64,000 bases of DNA from JADLGH01 sp964586675 (GCA_964586675.1 CAZPHQ010000001.1:186001-250000), one strand, 5' to 3'; shown: positions 17,369 to 25,517, counted from the first letter of the stretch. Notes: generated by a model not told the origin, from the letters alone. Made by a program: numbers and translations.

Positions 17369-18838
17369 CTATTCCGGATCGGGCGGGCACGTTCCCGGCA
17401 GGCATGCCTGGAATACAGCCATCATGCCGTTGTCCTCATGCTCGCCTATGTGGCAGTGGTAAACCGCCTTCCCCTCGATGATCGGGTTTCTGAAATCTAT
17501 AACGACCACTACCTCTCCGGGGCCTTCGAAATTCGGATCCTGGCCCTCGTATGGAAGGTTCACGGTATCCTGGCTCCCTATGAACGGCTGTGGGACGCCG
17601 TTGACCTCGCAGACCTGAAAGTCCGTAAGGTGTATATGAAATACGTGAAGCTCTCCGGATGTGTTCTGTATCGTCCACCTTTCGAGCCCGCCGATCTCGA
17701 CGACTGTATCTACGCGCGTCGGATCGAATTCCTGGCCGTTTATGAAGAAAGTATCTCCGTTGGCTGTCTCGGAAAATACGAATTCACGCTCCCTCTGGAC
17801 GGGCATCTCGCAGAGGTTCTCGACGACAGGGAAGTCGTCCTGCGGTATCGGGAGCTCAATCGGGTCTTCCACGGGATCGCCTTCGACTACCATCGTCAAA
17901 AGCGTTGCGCCGCCGTACTGGTCGCCCTGCGGGCCGGTGTTGAATTTCTTCGCGCGAAGCCTGTATACTCCCGGCTCGCCGCCCTGAACGAGCACTCCCG
18001 CGCGGGAGCTCGTCGGGAGGAGAAGGTCCGTATATTCCACGGTCTGGTTCCGCCTGTTGCCGTCTCTCTCTATTTCGTAGAACGTGTGTCCTTCGAGCTC
18101 GAGGTCGTAATAAAGATCGGCCCCGATGTTCATGAGCGTCCAGAACTGCGTCTCCCCGGGCCTTATGGTGAGCACGGGATTGGTCTGACCGTTGACGGTG
18201 AAGTTCGTCGGGGAGCTCGGATCTATGCCGTCCGGCGGAGGAAACTGGCCGTTCCGTATCTCGACATCCTTAAGGTACATGATCTGCTGCTTTATGCCCT
18301 CTAGCTGCGGGAATGGCTCGAGCACACCCTCCACAAGCAGGCCGCCCGACATGCCGCCCATGATCTGCTCTTCCGTGAGGCTGTAGAGGTGCGGATGGTA
18401 GTAGAACATCCCCTGGGGATGGTCTTCGGGAATATCTATGACATAATCGAAGCTGCTCGAAGGGGTTATCATGATGAATATGTCGTCAGACGGGCTCAGC
18501 GGGCTGATGTTCATCCCGTGATAATGCATGTTGGTCATCTGATCTATGGTGTTGTTCACGCGGAGGCGTATCGTGTCGCCCCTTCTCACGCTGAGGACAG
18601 GGGGAACGAAAGTCCCGTTGTAGGTGGCGCTGACGAAGCTCTTTCCGTTTACTTGGTTCTCTGAAAATACGACGTCGAAAACTTCCTCGATGACGCCGTT
18701 CTGGCTGTGAATTATCACGGGATTGACGAACGTTTCCCGTTCCGGCTTCTTCTTTTTATCGCTGCAGCCACCGGTGGACAGAACCGAAACAAGGATCAAT
18801 AGAGAAAGACCGGCAATAATTCTGGAAAGTCCCTTCAT
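17369..18838 (-). CDS. Multicopper oxidase lipoprotein
   Basis: 489 residues. A lipoprotein signal peptide ends at LSTGGC with C25 as the lipidation site, so it is membrane-tethered and exported. All four copper-ligand blocks are present: HYHGMN, YYHPHLYS, HVFHIHLTDF and YHCHIGEHEDNGMM (type-1 Cys-His-Met plus trinuclear-cluster histidines). Three cupredoxin domains are expected from this length. Such enzymes oxidise Cu(I), Fe(II), Mn(II) or phenolics with O2. It follows the SCO1-like gene by 64 nt on the same strand, implying a copper-related operon. Confidence 0.93.
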   Translation of the reverse strand: MKGLSRIIAGLSLLILVSVLSTGGCSDKKKKPERETFVNPVIIHSQNGVIEEVFDVVFSENQVNGKSFVSATYNGTFVPPVLSVRRGDTIRLRVNNTIDQMTNMHYHGMNISPLSPSDDIFIMITPSSSFDYVIDIPEDHPQGMFYYHPHLYSLTEEQIMGGMSGGLLVEGVLEPFPQLEGIKQQIMYLKDVEIRNGQFPPPDGIDPSSPTNFTVNGQTNPVLTIRPGETQFWTLMNIGADLYYDLELEGHTFYEIERDGNRRNQTVEYTDLLLPTSSRAGVLVQGGEPGVYRLRAKKFNTGPQGDQYGGATLLTMVVEGDPVEDPIELPIPQDDFPVVENLCEMPVQREREFVFSETANGDTFFINGQEFDPTRVDTVVEIGGLERWTIQNTSGELHVFHIHLTDFQVCEVNGVPQPFIGSQDTVNLPYEGQDPNFEGPGEVVVVIDFRNPIIEGKAVYHCHIGEHEDNGMMAVFQACLPGTCPPDPE

Positions 18839-18902
18839 GTATCCTCCCTACACGCGGCATACAGAATACATTGCATTGTAGCATTGTAGATTCTTTTTCA
18901 AT

Positions 18903-19523
18903 CTACTGCAATAGTTTGCGAATATCGGATGTAATACCTTCGACGTCAAGCTTGTAGTGCGGATATGAAAGGACGAGATTGCCGTCCCTGTTTATGAGGT
19001 GAACGGTGTTCGTGTGGGTCATCAGGTAGCGGTCCCAGGTGTCCGTTTCGCTCCTCCCGTAGACCGCCTCGTGCTTCACGATGGTAACGTTGTAGTCGGA
19101 GGCCACCTTGTCTATTTCGGCGCGTGTCCCCGTGACGCCTGTAAATTTCCCGTTGAAAAACGGGACGTACGACTTGAGCCTCTCGGGGGTGTCCCTCTCC
19201 GGATCGACAGTCACGAACAGGACCCGGACATCGTCCGCGTCCCCGCCGAGCCTCTCCATGACCTTCGAAAGCTTGGCGAGAGTCGTGGGGCAGACGTCCG
19301 GGCAGTTGGTGTAACCCCAGGCCATGAGCACGATTTTATCCTGGAGATCGTCGAGGGTTATGGGGTTTCCGTCGTGGTCCGTGAGAGAAAATCCGGGCGC
19401 GTGCACCTGATATGCATTCCCGAAATACGTTTTGGAGCTGTATTTCGGGTAGTAATATGCGAAAAACCCCCATCCGGAGGCGGCGGCCAGAAACAGTATC
19501 GCTATCAGTATGTTTTTCTTCAT
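18903..19523 (-). CDS. SCO1/SenC/PrrC-family copper chaperone
   Basis: 206 residues, N-terminal membrane anchor or signal (~4-22), then a thioredoxin-like fold with the copper-binding TNCPDVCPTTL (C74, C78) and a distal histidine in the MTHTNTVHLI segment. Also VTVDPERDTPERLKSY, typical of SCO. SCO proteins deliver copper to the CuA site of cytochrome oxidase or act as thiol reductases. Upstream of the multicopper oxidase on the same strand, so copper supply to that enzyme is a reasonable alternative client. No cytochrome oxidase gene is in the window. Confidence 0.93.
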   Translation of the reverse strand: MKKNILIAILFLAAASGWGFFAYYYPKYSSKTYFGNAYQVHAPGFSLTDHDGNPITLDDLQDKIVLMAWGYTNCPDVCPTTLAKLSKVMERLGGDADDVRVLFVTVDPERDTPERLKSYVPFFNGKFTGVTGTRAEIDKVASDYNVTIVKHEAVYGRSETDTWDRYLMTHTNTVHLINRDGNLVLSYPHYKLDVEGITSDIRKLLQ

Positions 19524-19626
19524 TTAAATCGCTGCGTCGCCAGATAATTATAACAGCGAACGCGCTTGTTTAGAGTGTGCAATTTCGCTGTGGCAGTATG
19601 GACGGTTTTATATTAAACTTATACTC

Positions 19627-20055
19627 ATGAAGCGCTTCAGCGCCGGAGTCGCAATAACCCTGTTTCTGGTCCTGACGGTTTTCGCCATGGGACGGGGCGC
19701 ATACTCGCAGGACGCCTTCGATTACAACAGCAATCAGGTCCTTCATCCCGAGTGGTTCATTAAAATGACGGACTGGTCGTTCTACACGGCGGCGCGAGTG
19801 GCGATACTTAGCTCGGTTACCATAGAAAACACCTCGGACGTCACATATAAGGATGTACAGGTTAAGCTCCTTTACACATCCTATCCCTCGCCTGTTTCGG
19901 GGATAATCGCTACGAGCACCGCGACCCTTCCAGTGACGCTTCCGCCTAAGAGTAAAGCGACGTACCTTAAAGGCGGCCAGACGGTCGGCGCGGGACAGCA
20001 GAGTTATAAACTGAGCGATATAGTCGTATTATCGGCGACAGCCGTAAAAAACTAA
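19627..20055 (+). CDS. Secreted hypothetical protein (142 aa)
   Basis: Signal peptide MKRFSAGVAITLFLVLTVF with likely cleavage near AYSQ. The mature ~115 residues are Ser/Thr/Val-rich and look like a small beta-sandwich (VTIENTSDVTYKDVQVKLLY resembles FxLYD-type domains of exported proteins, LPPKSKATYLKGG). No cysteines. First of three consecutive genes for exported proteins. The ribosome-binding site is weak. Exact function unknown; a surface or periplasmic role is inferred from the export signal. Confidence 0.75.
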   Translation: MKRFSAGVAITLFLVLTVFAMGRGAYSQDAFDYNSNQVLHPEWFIKMTDWSFYTAARVAILSSVTIENTSDVTYKDVQVKLLYTSYPSPVSGIIATSTATLPVTLPPKSKATYLKGGQTVGAGQQSYKLSDIVVLSATAVKN

Positions 20056-20094
20056 GCACGGGCGGATAGAAGACCCTTGCCGGCGGAGAAAGAG

Positions 20095-20736
20095 ATGAAA
20101 CGGATAACGGTGGCGATTTTATTTTTCATTCCGATGGCCCTTGTGCTAACAGCAGAGGACGGGCGGTCGGATCCTGAATACCAGGAATACTATGAGACGG
20201 CGCAGTACGATCCCGAGGACATAGCCCCGCCTCCCGTACCCGACACGCCCGAAGCGCCCGGCCCGGGAGACATACAGGACGACGCCCTTTCGCCCGACAG
20301 CGTTATACAGGACCCGGACCCTCCCATAGACCAGACGGAGCCTTATATGATCGAGCCCGAAGACGAGCAGGGCGAAGACGGGCAATACTATCCCGACGCG
20401 GGATGGGACGAGGAATATCAGGAGGAATATTCCAGCGACGAGTCGCTCTTTCTCGTCGAGCAGGAAGACCCGCTCGTAGACAGGGAATATCCATTGGTTG
20501 AAAGCCCGGACTATCCGCTTCAGCACCCATATCCGCTCGTAGCGCAGGAAGACCCGCTCGTCGATATGCCTTATCCCCTTGTGGCGCAGGAAAATCCCCT
20601 CGTAAGGCAGCCGGCCCCGCTCGTCGAAAAGCCCTACCCTCTCGTCCAGAGGCCCGCGCCTGTTGTCCCGCAGCAAAAGCCGCTCGTCAATATGCCGCGC
20701 CCTCTCGTAAAAATGCCCGACCCGCTTGTCAGGTAA
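20095..20736 (+). CDS. Secreted protein with 13 PLV-type heptapeptide repeats
   Basis: 213 residues from the ATG at 20095, which has a GGAG 7 nt upstream; a TTG at 20077 is in frame but unlikely. A signal peptide (residues 1-~20) is followed by an acidic, Pro/Tyr/Glu-rich region containing DIAPPPVPDTPEAPGPGD. From ~residue 124 to the end the chain is a tandem array: PLVxxxx repeated about thirteen times, with one 8-mer and one 6-mer (PLVESPDY, PLQHPY) compensating each other and one PVV variant. The repeats become basic toward the C-terminus. No known family; a structural or envelope role is a guess. 21 nt before the related acidic protein. Confidence 0.82.
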   Translation: MKRITVAILFFIPMALVLTAEDGRSDPEYQEYYETAQYDPEDIAPPPVPDTPEAPGPGDIQDDALSPDSVIQDPDPPIDQTEPYMIEPEDEQGEDGQYYPDAGWDEEYQEEYSSDESLFLVEQEDPLVDREYPLVESPDYPLQHPYPLVAQEDPLVDMPYPLVAQENPLVRQPAPLVEKPYPLVQRPAPVVPQQKPLVNMPRPLVKMPDPLVR

Positions 20737-20757
20737 TACCCGCGTAAGGAAAGTGGA

Positions 20758-21090
20758 ATGCATAAAAATAAAGAAATCCTGAAAACATTTTTTCACGTTT
20801 TGCTCCTAGCGGGTTTCACCGGCGCTGTGGCAATGCTTCCTGAGCCCTCGTTCGCGGGCGAGAGGCCGCTGGTTCAGTATGACGATACGGACATAGCGCC
20901 TCCGATGCCGGATGCGCCAGACACGCCGGACGGGGGCGATCCCCTTTTCGAAGATCCCGATACCGATACAGAGGTTCCCGACCCGTTCGCCGACGATCTA
21001 AATCCAGACTCTCCCGATGCTGACGGCCTCCCGCTGGAAGACGATGCCGGGGACGACACAGAGCCCGTCAGCCCGCCCATCACGGATTAG
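20758..21090 (+). CDS. Secreted acidic Pro/Asp-rich protein
   Basis: 110 residues: signal peptide (hydrophobic ~12-28, cleavage near SFAG), then ERPLVQYDDTDIAPPMPD and a low-complexity Asp/Pro tail. It shares the DIAPP-x-PD-x-P-D/E-P motif and one PLV copy with the preceding repeat protein, so the two are probably divergent relatives. Start ATG with GGAA just upstream. Very acidic and probably unfolded; might bind cations or basic partners such as the basic end of its neighbour (inference). Confidence 0.72.
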   Translation: MHKNKEILKTFFHVLLLAGFTGAVAMLPEPSFAGERPLVQYDDTDIAPPMPDAPDTPDGGDPLFEDPDTDTEVPDPFADDLNPDSPDADGLPLEDDAGDDTEPVSPPITD

Positions 21091-21157
21091 TATCTTTCAT
21101 TAAAACGTGTTAAATTCTCTCTACCAAAAAGCGAGCCGCACAAGGAGGCATGGGTTT

Positions 21158-21505
21158 ATGCTATTCGACAGGAAAATCGACTTCTCCGAAAATAAAGAGC
21201 AGGAATGGGAGCTCCTCAAATCCAAGATAGGCACGGGCCTCGAGCTTCCACTCCCCGATTCCGAGCGCTGGTTCCTGGCGACCGTGGACGGGGACGACAT
21301 AGTTATAGAGAGCGCGAAGGCCAATGTCCGCCCGCTGATGATCTACGACCCGATAAAGATAAATTTCGAGGAATTCAGCATAGTCGCCTCGCACTACAAC
21401 AGCTTCCTCGAGCTCCAGGTGCGCACCATGAGCGACACGCATGAAGTGAAGGACAAGGTCAAGAACCTGAGATTCGTTTTCATGCTGATCTATCATCTCC
21501 TGTAA
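21158..21505 (+). CDS. Hypothetical protein (115 aa)
   Basis: Not recognised. I start it at the ATG at 21158, which has AAGGAGG about 10 nt upstream; an in-frame TTG/ATG-type start at 21107 would add 17 residues without a ribosome-binding site. The sequence is FDRKIDFSENKEQEWELLKSK followed by strands (RWFLATVDGDDIVIESAK) and a C-terminal helix. No export signal, no cysteines. Short conserved-looking cytoplasmic protein with no functional clue from neighbours. Confidence 0.65.
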   Translation: MLFDRKIDFSENKEQEWELLKSKIGTGLELPLPDSERWFLATVDGDDIVIESAKANVRPLMIYDPIKINFEEFSIVASHYNSFLELQVRTMSDTHEVKDKVKNLRFVFMLIYHLL

Positions 21506-21561
21506 GCCCCGGTAGCGAGCCCGCTCTTTAAACTGCGGGAGAATTTCAAAGGAGGCGCTCC

Positions 21562-22066
21562 ATGTTTCCCCGGGATTACTACGAGCTCATGGCCGAATAT
21601 AACGCATGGATGGACGGGAAGATTTATGAAAAATGCGCCGCCATCCCCGACGCCGACAGGAGAAAGGACATGGGCGCTTTCTTTAAATCGATACACGGCA
21701 CGCTGAACACATCTACTACGGCGACATATCCTGGATCGAAAGGCTCCGGGACGGTACCTACACCCCGAGGCGGATAGGGGTCGATTTTTTCGGCGATTTC
21801 GACGAGCTCAGGGCCGCGCAGGAAAAGCTGGATAATGAAATACTGGACTGGGCACGGTCGCTGACCCCTGAATACCTGAACGCGGATTACTCTTACCTCA
21901 GCAACGTCGACAAAAAAGAAAGGACGCTCCCGAGATGGATGCTCGCCGTCAATCTCTTTAACCACCAGACTCATCACAGGGGCCAGACAACTACCCCATG
22001 AAGCAGCTCGGCGTCGACCCGGGGACGACCGACATCCCCTGGCTCCCCTGCCTCCAGGACAAATAG
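21562..22066 (+). pseudogene. DinB-family protein, broken by two single-base deletions
   Basis: Frame 1 encodes MFPRDYYELMAEYNAWMDGKI and runs to about 21708 (…FKSIHGTLN). The natural continuation, HIYYGDISWIERLRDG, is in the next frame, so one base (a C at ~21708) is missing. A second missing base at ~21996-21998 cuts the frame after HHRGQTTT; the third frame continues MKQLGVDPGTTDIPWLP to a stop at 22064-22066. Reassembled it is a normal ~168-residue DinB/DUF664-like four-helix protein with metal-site histidines (GTLNH, NHQTHHRGQ). Ribosome-binding site AAAGGAGG is intact. Either a recent pseudogene or two sequencing errors at C runs. Confidence 0.85.
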
Positions 22067-22079
22067 AGCAAATCGTTTT

Positions 22080-22133
22080 TTAACATCCGCTTAACGGGCT
22101 CTTAACTTTTTTTAAATATCTTAACGGTTTAAC
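22080..22133 (+). promoter_or_regulatory. Array of phased TTAAC direct repeats upstream of an exported-protein gene
   Basis: TTAAC occurs at 22080, 22091, 22102, 22121 and 22129, with a near copy TTAAA at 22112. The first three are exactly 11 nt apart, roughly one DNA turn. Tandem hexamer-like repeats at 11-nt spacing are typical binding sites of OmpR/PhoB-type response regulators. The array ends 25 nt before the start codon of the gene at 22158. The regulator is unknown. Confidence 0.45.
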
Positions 22134-22157
22134 AAAACATGTCAGGAGAGCGTATAC

Positions 22158-22856
22158 ATGAAACGCCAGCTGAGAACGGTTCTCCCCGCAGTCCTCATAC
22201 TTTTCGCCGCGGCGCTGCCCGCTACGGCACAGACCGAAGGGTTTAACGTTAAGTCCACGGTTCAGAAAATTTCCGATAACGCGTCGGGCTTTTTAAACGG
22301 GATTATAGCCGGGGGCAAGAAGGACCCCGCTCAATCCCTTCCGAAAGAGCTCGTATGCGCGGCCGATTGTTATATCGTCGTTCCGTCGATCTCTCCCGTG
22401 CCCGGCAGGGACGATTTCGCCGGCACCGGGCTTCTCACCTGCCGCGCTTCCGGCGGAGGCAAATCGGCGCCGCCCATCTTTTACCATATAACAAATGTCG
22501 AATCCTTCGGGGAAACCGGCGGGGGGATAGTCATATTCGTGACGGACAAGGCCGGGGTCAAATCCGTCCTCGGGGACCAGCTCCAGCTGAACGCCGCCAA
22601 CTCGGGCGCGGGCAGCGTCGGAGAGAAAAGCACAGGGGAGGAGAAATCATTCGTCGCGTATGTATTGCCGTCGGGCGGCGCTCTCGGCGGCTTCGACCCT
22701 TCGGGCAGCACGCTTGTTTACGCGAGCGGGGATACCTTCAACGCCTACCAGCAGGAGCTCGATCCCGTTGACATAATGCTGTTCGGTATAGACGTTCCGC
22801 CGGCTTTAAGGGGATTCGCCGCTTCGGTAGAGGAATTGACGAAAGGGTGCAAGTAG
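22158..22856 (+). CDS. Exported SYLF/Ysc84-like domain protein
   Basis: 232 residues with a clear signal peptide (cleavage near TATAQT). The mature part follows the SYLF (Ysc84) lipid-binding pattern: KELVCAADCYIVVPSI, GTGLLTCRAS, a FGETGGGIVIFVTDKAGVKSVLG strand-helix, then LQLNAANSGAGSVGEKS and an ending with NAYQ. Four cysteines (residues ~70-95 and the penultimate residue) are unusual for the family and could form disulfides in the periplasm. A GGAGAG ribosome-binding site is present. Preceded by phased TTAAC repeats, so probably regulated. Family assignment moderate. Confidence 0.68.
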   Translation: MKRQLRTVLPAVLILFAAALPATAQTEGFNVKSTVQKISDNASGFLNGIIAGGKKDPAQSLPKELVCAADCYIVVPSISPVPGRDDFAGTGLLTCRASGGGKSAPPIFYHITNVESFGETGGGIVIFVTDKAGVKSVLGDQLQLNAANSGAGSVGEKSTGEEKSFVAYVLPSGGALGGFDPSGSTLVYASGDTFNAYQQELDPVDIMLFGIDVPPALRGFAASVEELTKGCK

Positions 22857-22900
22857 TCGGCTTCAAAGCCTGTGCCGACGAATTTTGGGGCCGGCCGCGA

Positions 22901-23104
22901 TCATTCGAAATAGCAGGTCCCCATTCCGTCCTCTTCCTCAAAGGTCGCCTGGCAGTAGCAGACACCTATCTCACCGCAGTCGTAGGACGTGTTACATTTC
23001 TTCCCCTTGTTGCAGTCATCGCAGACTACGGGCTTGGTGCCGACATACAAACCTACAAAGCCCACGGCTGCGGCTATCACGAACGCAAGGATTAATTTTC
23101 TCAC
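22901..23104 (-). CDS. Small Cys-rich exported peptide (67 aa)
   Basis: Starts at GTG (23104) with AAGGAG 7 nt upstream. An N-terminal hydrophobic segment (LILAFVIAAAVGFVGLYVG) acts as signal or anchor, followed by a ~45-residue domain with seven cysteines (VVCDDCNKGKKC, YDCGEIGVCYC, TCYF). The spacing resembles small disulfide-knotted secreted domains. It begins 22 nt after the larger Cys-rich protein gene on the same strand, so the two are probably co-transcribed. No family recognised. Confidence 0.72.
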   Translation of the reverse strand: MRKLILAFVIAAAVGFVGLYVGTKPVVCDDCNKGKKCNTSYDCGEIGVCYCQATFEEEDGMGTCYFE

Positions 23105-23126
23105 GAGAATCTCCTTCGAAAATACC

Positions 23127-24371
23127 TTAACGCCGGTTTGCCTTAACCTGAAATCTCCTCCGGAGCATGGCAGCCACAGCCAGCCCCCAAATTATTATAA
23201 GATATATCGAAAAATCGGCATTTTCGCCCGGGCCGGCGACCGCGCAGCTCGAGCCGCCCCCTCCTCGTCTCTGTTCTCCGCAGAGCGTGCCGTTGATGTC
23301 GCACTGCGGAGTGATGCCGATGTCCCTCTGCCTCTGGTTAAGATCGAACACCGCGTGCTCTGTCTTGGCGCTCGCCTCGCACCCGCATATCTGGCTGGCG
23401 CAGCAGCTGCATCCGACCTCCGCCTCGAGCTTCGCTATTTCCGATATATCGCAGCCGCTGAGCCCGGCGCACGCATCCCCGACCAGGTCATCGTCGTTAC
23501 ACCGGTCGGTGCAGAGCGTGGCGTCGCACGAGAATCCGGCCTGGACGCCGTTGGGTCCGAGGCAGCTCTCGTACTCGCTGCAGACCTCGGCACAGTCTAT
23601 ATCCTGAGGCGGCTGCGGGATATTTGATGTAATGAGCGGACATCCTCCGAGCGACTCCGGCGCGTCCGGTATGCATCCGCCGTCCGGCGGGACAGGTATG
23701 GTCCCCGTGAGGTTCGGGTTGTACGCGGCGGACCATATAAGGTTGTCGCCGGGCGTGCACACCTGGTCATTGAGCCCTACCTGATAAGGGCCGTCGTAGG
23801 CCGGGCAGAGGCAGTCCACTATCCCGTCCTCTTCCGTTCTCGTACATGGCGCCGTCATGCATCCGGCGTAGAGCGACTGCGGGCAGCTCGTCTCTCCTAT
23901 GCCCTCTTCCGGCACACAGGCAAAGCTGAACGTCGAAACCATATCCGTATTCGGGAAAAAAGTGCCGGTATTGATATAGCCGCAAACAGGGGCGGAATTC
24001 GTCGTCTGGCAGCCGCTCCCGTCGTTCCCGCACGCGTCCACGGTTTCGAGGTAAATGTCCACGTTCTGTATCCCGTTTATATCGACGAAATATTTCCCGT
24101 AGGGAAGCTCGAAGCACTTACAGTTAGCGAATTTCCCGTCTTCGGTGGTTTCGCAGGATATCGGCTCCGGGCCCGAATAGTAACAGAGCGCATAGGGACC
24201 TCCCTCGCAGGGGAGAAGGTTTATCGGGCTAAGGATGATGTCCGCATATGCCGGCCCGAACGGCGTCGTCATCATATCGTTCGGTATGAAGGTGAATCCT
24301 CCATACGACTTTCCTGCAAAACCGGTCGAAATGAATAAAACCGTCGCAAAAAGAACCAAGTAGCGCTTCAT
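23127..24371 (-). CDS. Large Cys-rich exported protein with C-terminal sorting-type tail
   Basis: 414 residues from the ATG at 24371, chosen because MKRYLVLFATVLFIS is a canonical signal peptide and a GAGGGGG precedes it; a longer start at 24443 has neither. The mature chain carries about 40 cysteines in loosely repeated CxxxxxC patterns, mostly Gly/Pro/Asp-rich. The C-terminus has a glycine-rich spacer, SSCAVAG, a ~17-residue hydrophobic segment (IYLIIIWGLAVAAML) and RRR. That tripartite Cys-TM-Arg tail resembles MYXO-/JDVT-CTERM sorting signals. Likely surface-anchored; function unknown. Confidence 0.8.
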   Translation of the reverse strand: MKRYLVLFATVLFISTGFAGKSYGGFTFIPNDMMTTPFGPAYADIILSPINLLPCEGGPYALCYYSGPEPISCETTEDGKFANCKCFELPYGKYFVDINGIQNVDIYLETVDACGNDGSGCQTTNSAPVCGYINTGTFFPNTDMVSTFSFACVPEEGIGETSCPQSLYAGCMTAPCTRTEEDGIVDCLCPAYDGPYQVGLNDQVCTPGDNLIWSAAYNPNLTGTIPVPPDGGCIPDAPESLGGCPLITSNIPQPPQDIDCAEVCSEYESCLGPNGVQAGFSCDATLCTDRCNDDDLVGDACAGLSGCDISEIAKLEAEVGCSCCASQICGCEASAKTEHAVFDLNQRQRDIGITPQCDINGTLCGEQRRGGGGSSCAVAGPGENADFSIYLIIIWGLAVAAMLRRRFQVKANRR

Positions 24372-24569
24372 GCTGATTACCCCCTCGTACCGATCGCGAA
24401 AGCAATGCCAGATTTTCTTCACACGACCGGGTGGATATTCCAAGTATCTGCCTCTTTTGTAACCGAGTCAATATGCTGATCGGCAGCAATCATTATCGAT
24501 TCCAGGGAGATAATGAAATTGAGAGCGGATAGTCAGTTATGGATAAAAATTTTCAGATATTAAAGTAGA

Positions 24570-25232
24570 TTAAACCTTTCCGGTCTTGGACACGCCCGCC
24601 TTTCGCCTCTTTTTGAGGGCCTCTATTATCTCTTTCAGGGTGCCGTCCCTGACGATTTGAATGACGGCGGGGAGCATCGAGATAATTATAATAGCCGCGA
24701 TTATGGGGAGGAGGTATCTGTCTATATTCGGGATGGTGGAGCCGAGGTAGTAGCCGAGAGCGGTGAGCCCTATGGCCCAGAGGACCGCCCCGATGATGTT
24801 ATATACGAAAAAAGTCCTGTAGTGCATCTTTCCCACCCCGGCCAGTATGGGGGCGAAGGTACGGACGACGGGTATGAAGCGGGCCAGGATGATCGTTTTG
24901 CCGCCGTACCTGGCATAATATTCCTGGGCGCGCACGAGATGCTTTTTGTGAAAGAAGAGGGAATCCTCTTTCTTGAATATAGCCGGACCCACTTTCTTCC
25001 CGAAAGCGTAGCCGAAGTTGTCCCCGAGGACGGCCGCGACGAAGCACACCGCCATCAAAATTGTTATATCGAAATAGCCCTGCGACGCGAGAAACCCCGC
25101 GGTGAAAAGGAGCGAATCCCCAGGCAGGAAGAAGCCCACGAAAAGCCCGGACTCGGCGAATATTATCGCGAAGAGGCCAATATACCCTGCGGTCTGGATT
25201 AATGTAACGAGGCTGAAATCGAAAAATGGCAT
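24570..25232 (-). CDS. DedA-family membrane protein
   Basis: 220 residues with the DedA/SNARE-associated (VTT) layout: ESGLFVGFFLPGDSLLFTAGFLA near 27-49, FGYAFGKKVGP, then RFIPVVRTFAPILAGVGKM (the conserved F-x-R-x-x-P-x-x-R motif) and GAVLWAIGLTALGYYLG. Four to six membrane segments. DedA proteins are inner-membrane phospholipid/undecaprenyl-phosphate flippase-like proteins needed for envelope integrity and membrane potential. Basic C-terminus faces the cytoplasm. Stands alone. Confidence 0.93.
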   Translation of the reverse strand: MPFFDFSLVTLIQTAGYIGLFAIIFAESGLFVGFFLPGDSLLFTAGFLASQGYFDITILMAVCFVAAVLGDNFGYAFGKKVGPAIFKKEDSLFFHKKHLVRAQEYYARYGGKTIILARFIPVVRTFAPILAGVGKMHYRTFFVYNIIGAVLWAIGLTALGYYLGSTIPNIDRYLLPIIAAIIIISMLPAVIQIVRDGTLKEIIEALKKRRKAGVSKTGKV

Positions 25233-25517
25233 ATAAGGGATGTCCGGCCGACTATTAGGTTATAACCGATTCACCGGAATATTACACCATGTTTATCCCG
25301 CGTGGGCAAAATTTCATTTATACCGAACAATATGGAAAAGCATATGATAGTAAACACCGGGGAGAGCCTATGTCAATCCGGGGTTCCGCCCCGGCCCCAA
25401 CGTGGCGCCGCTCTTCCGGGTCCCGCATGCGTTTTCCATGGAATATGTTATATTCCACGGTCGATGGAGGTTATCCCGATATTTTTATCGGGGCCCGTCC
25501 ACCCAAGGAGGAAACCA

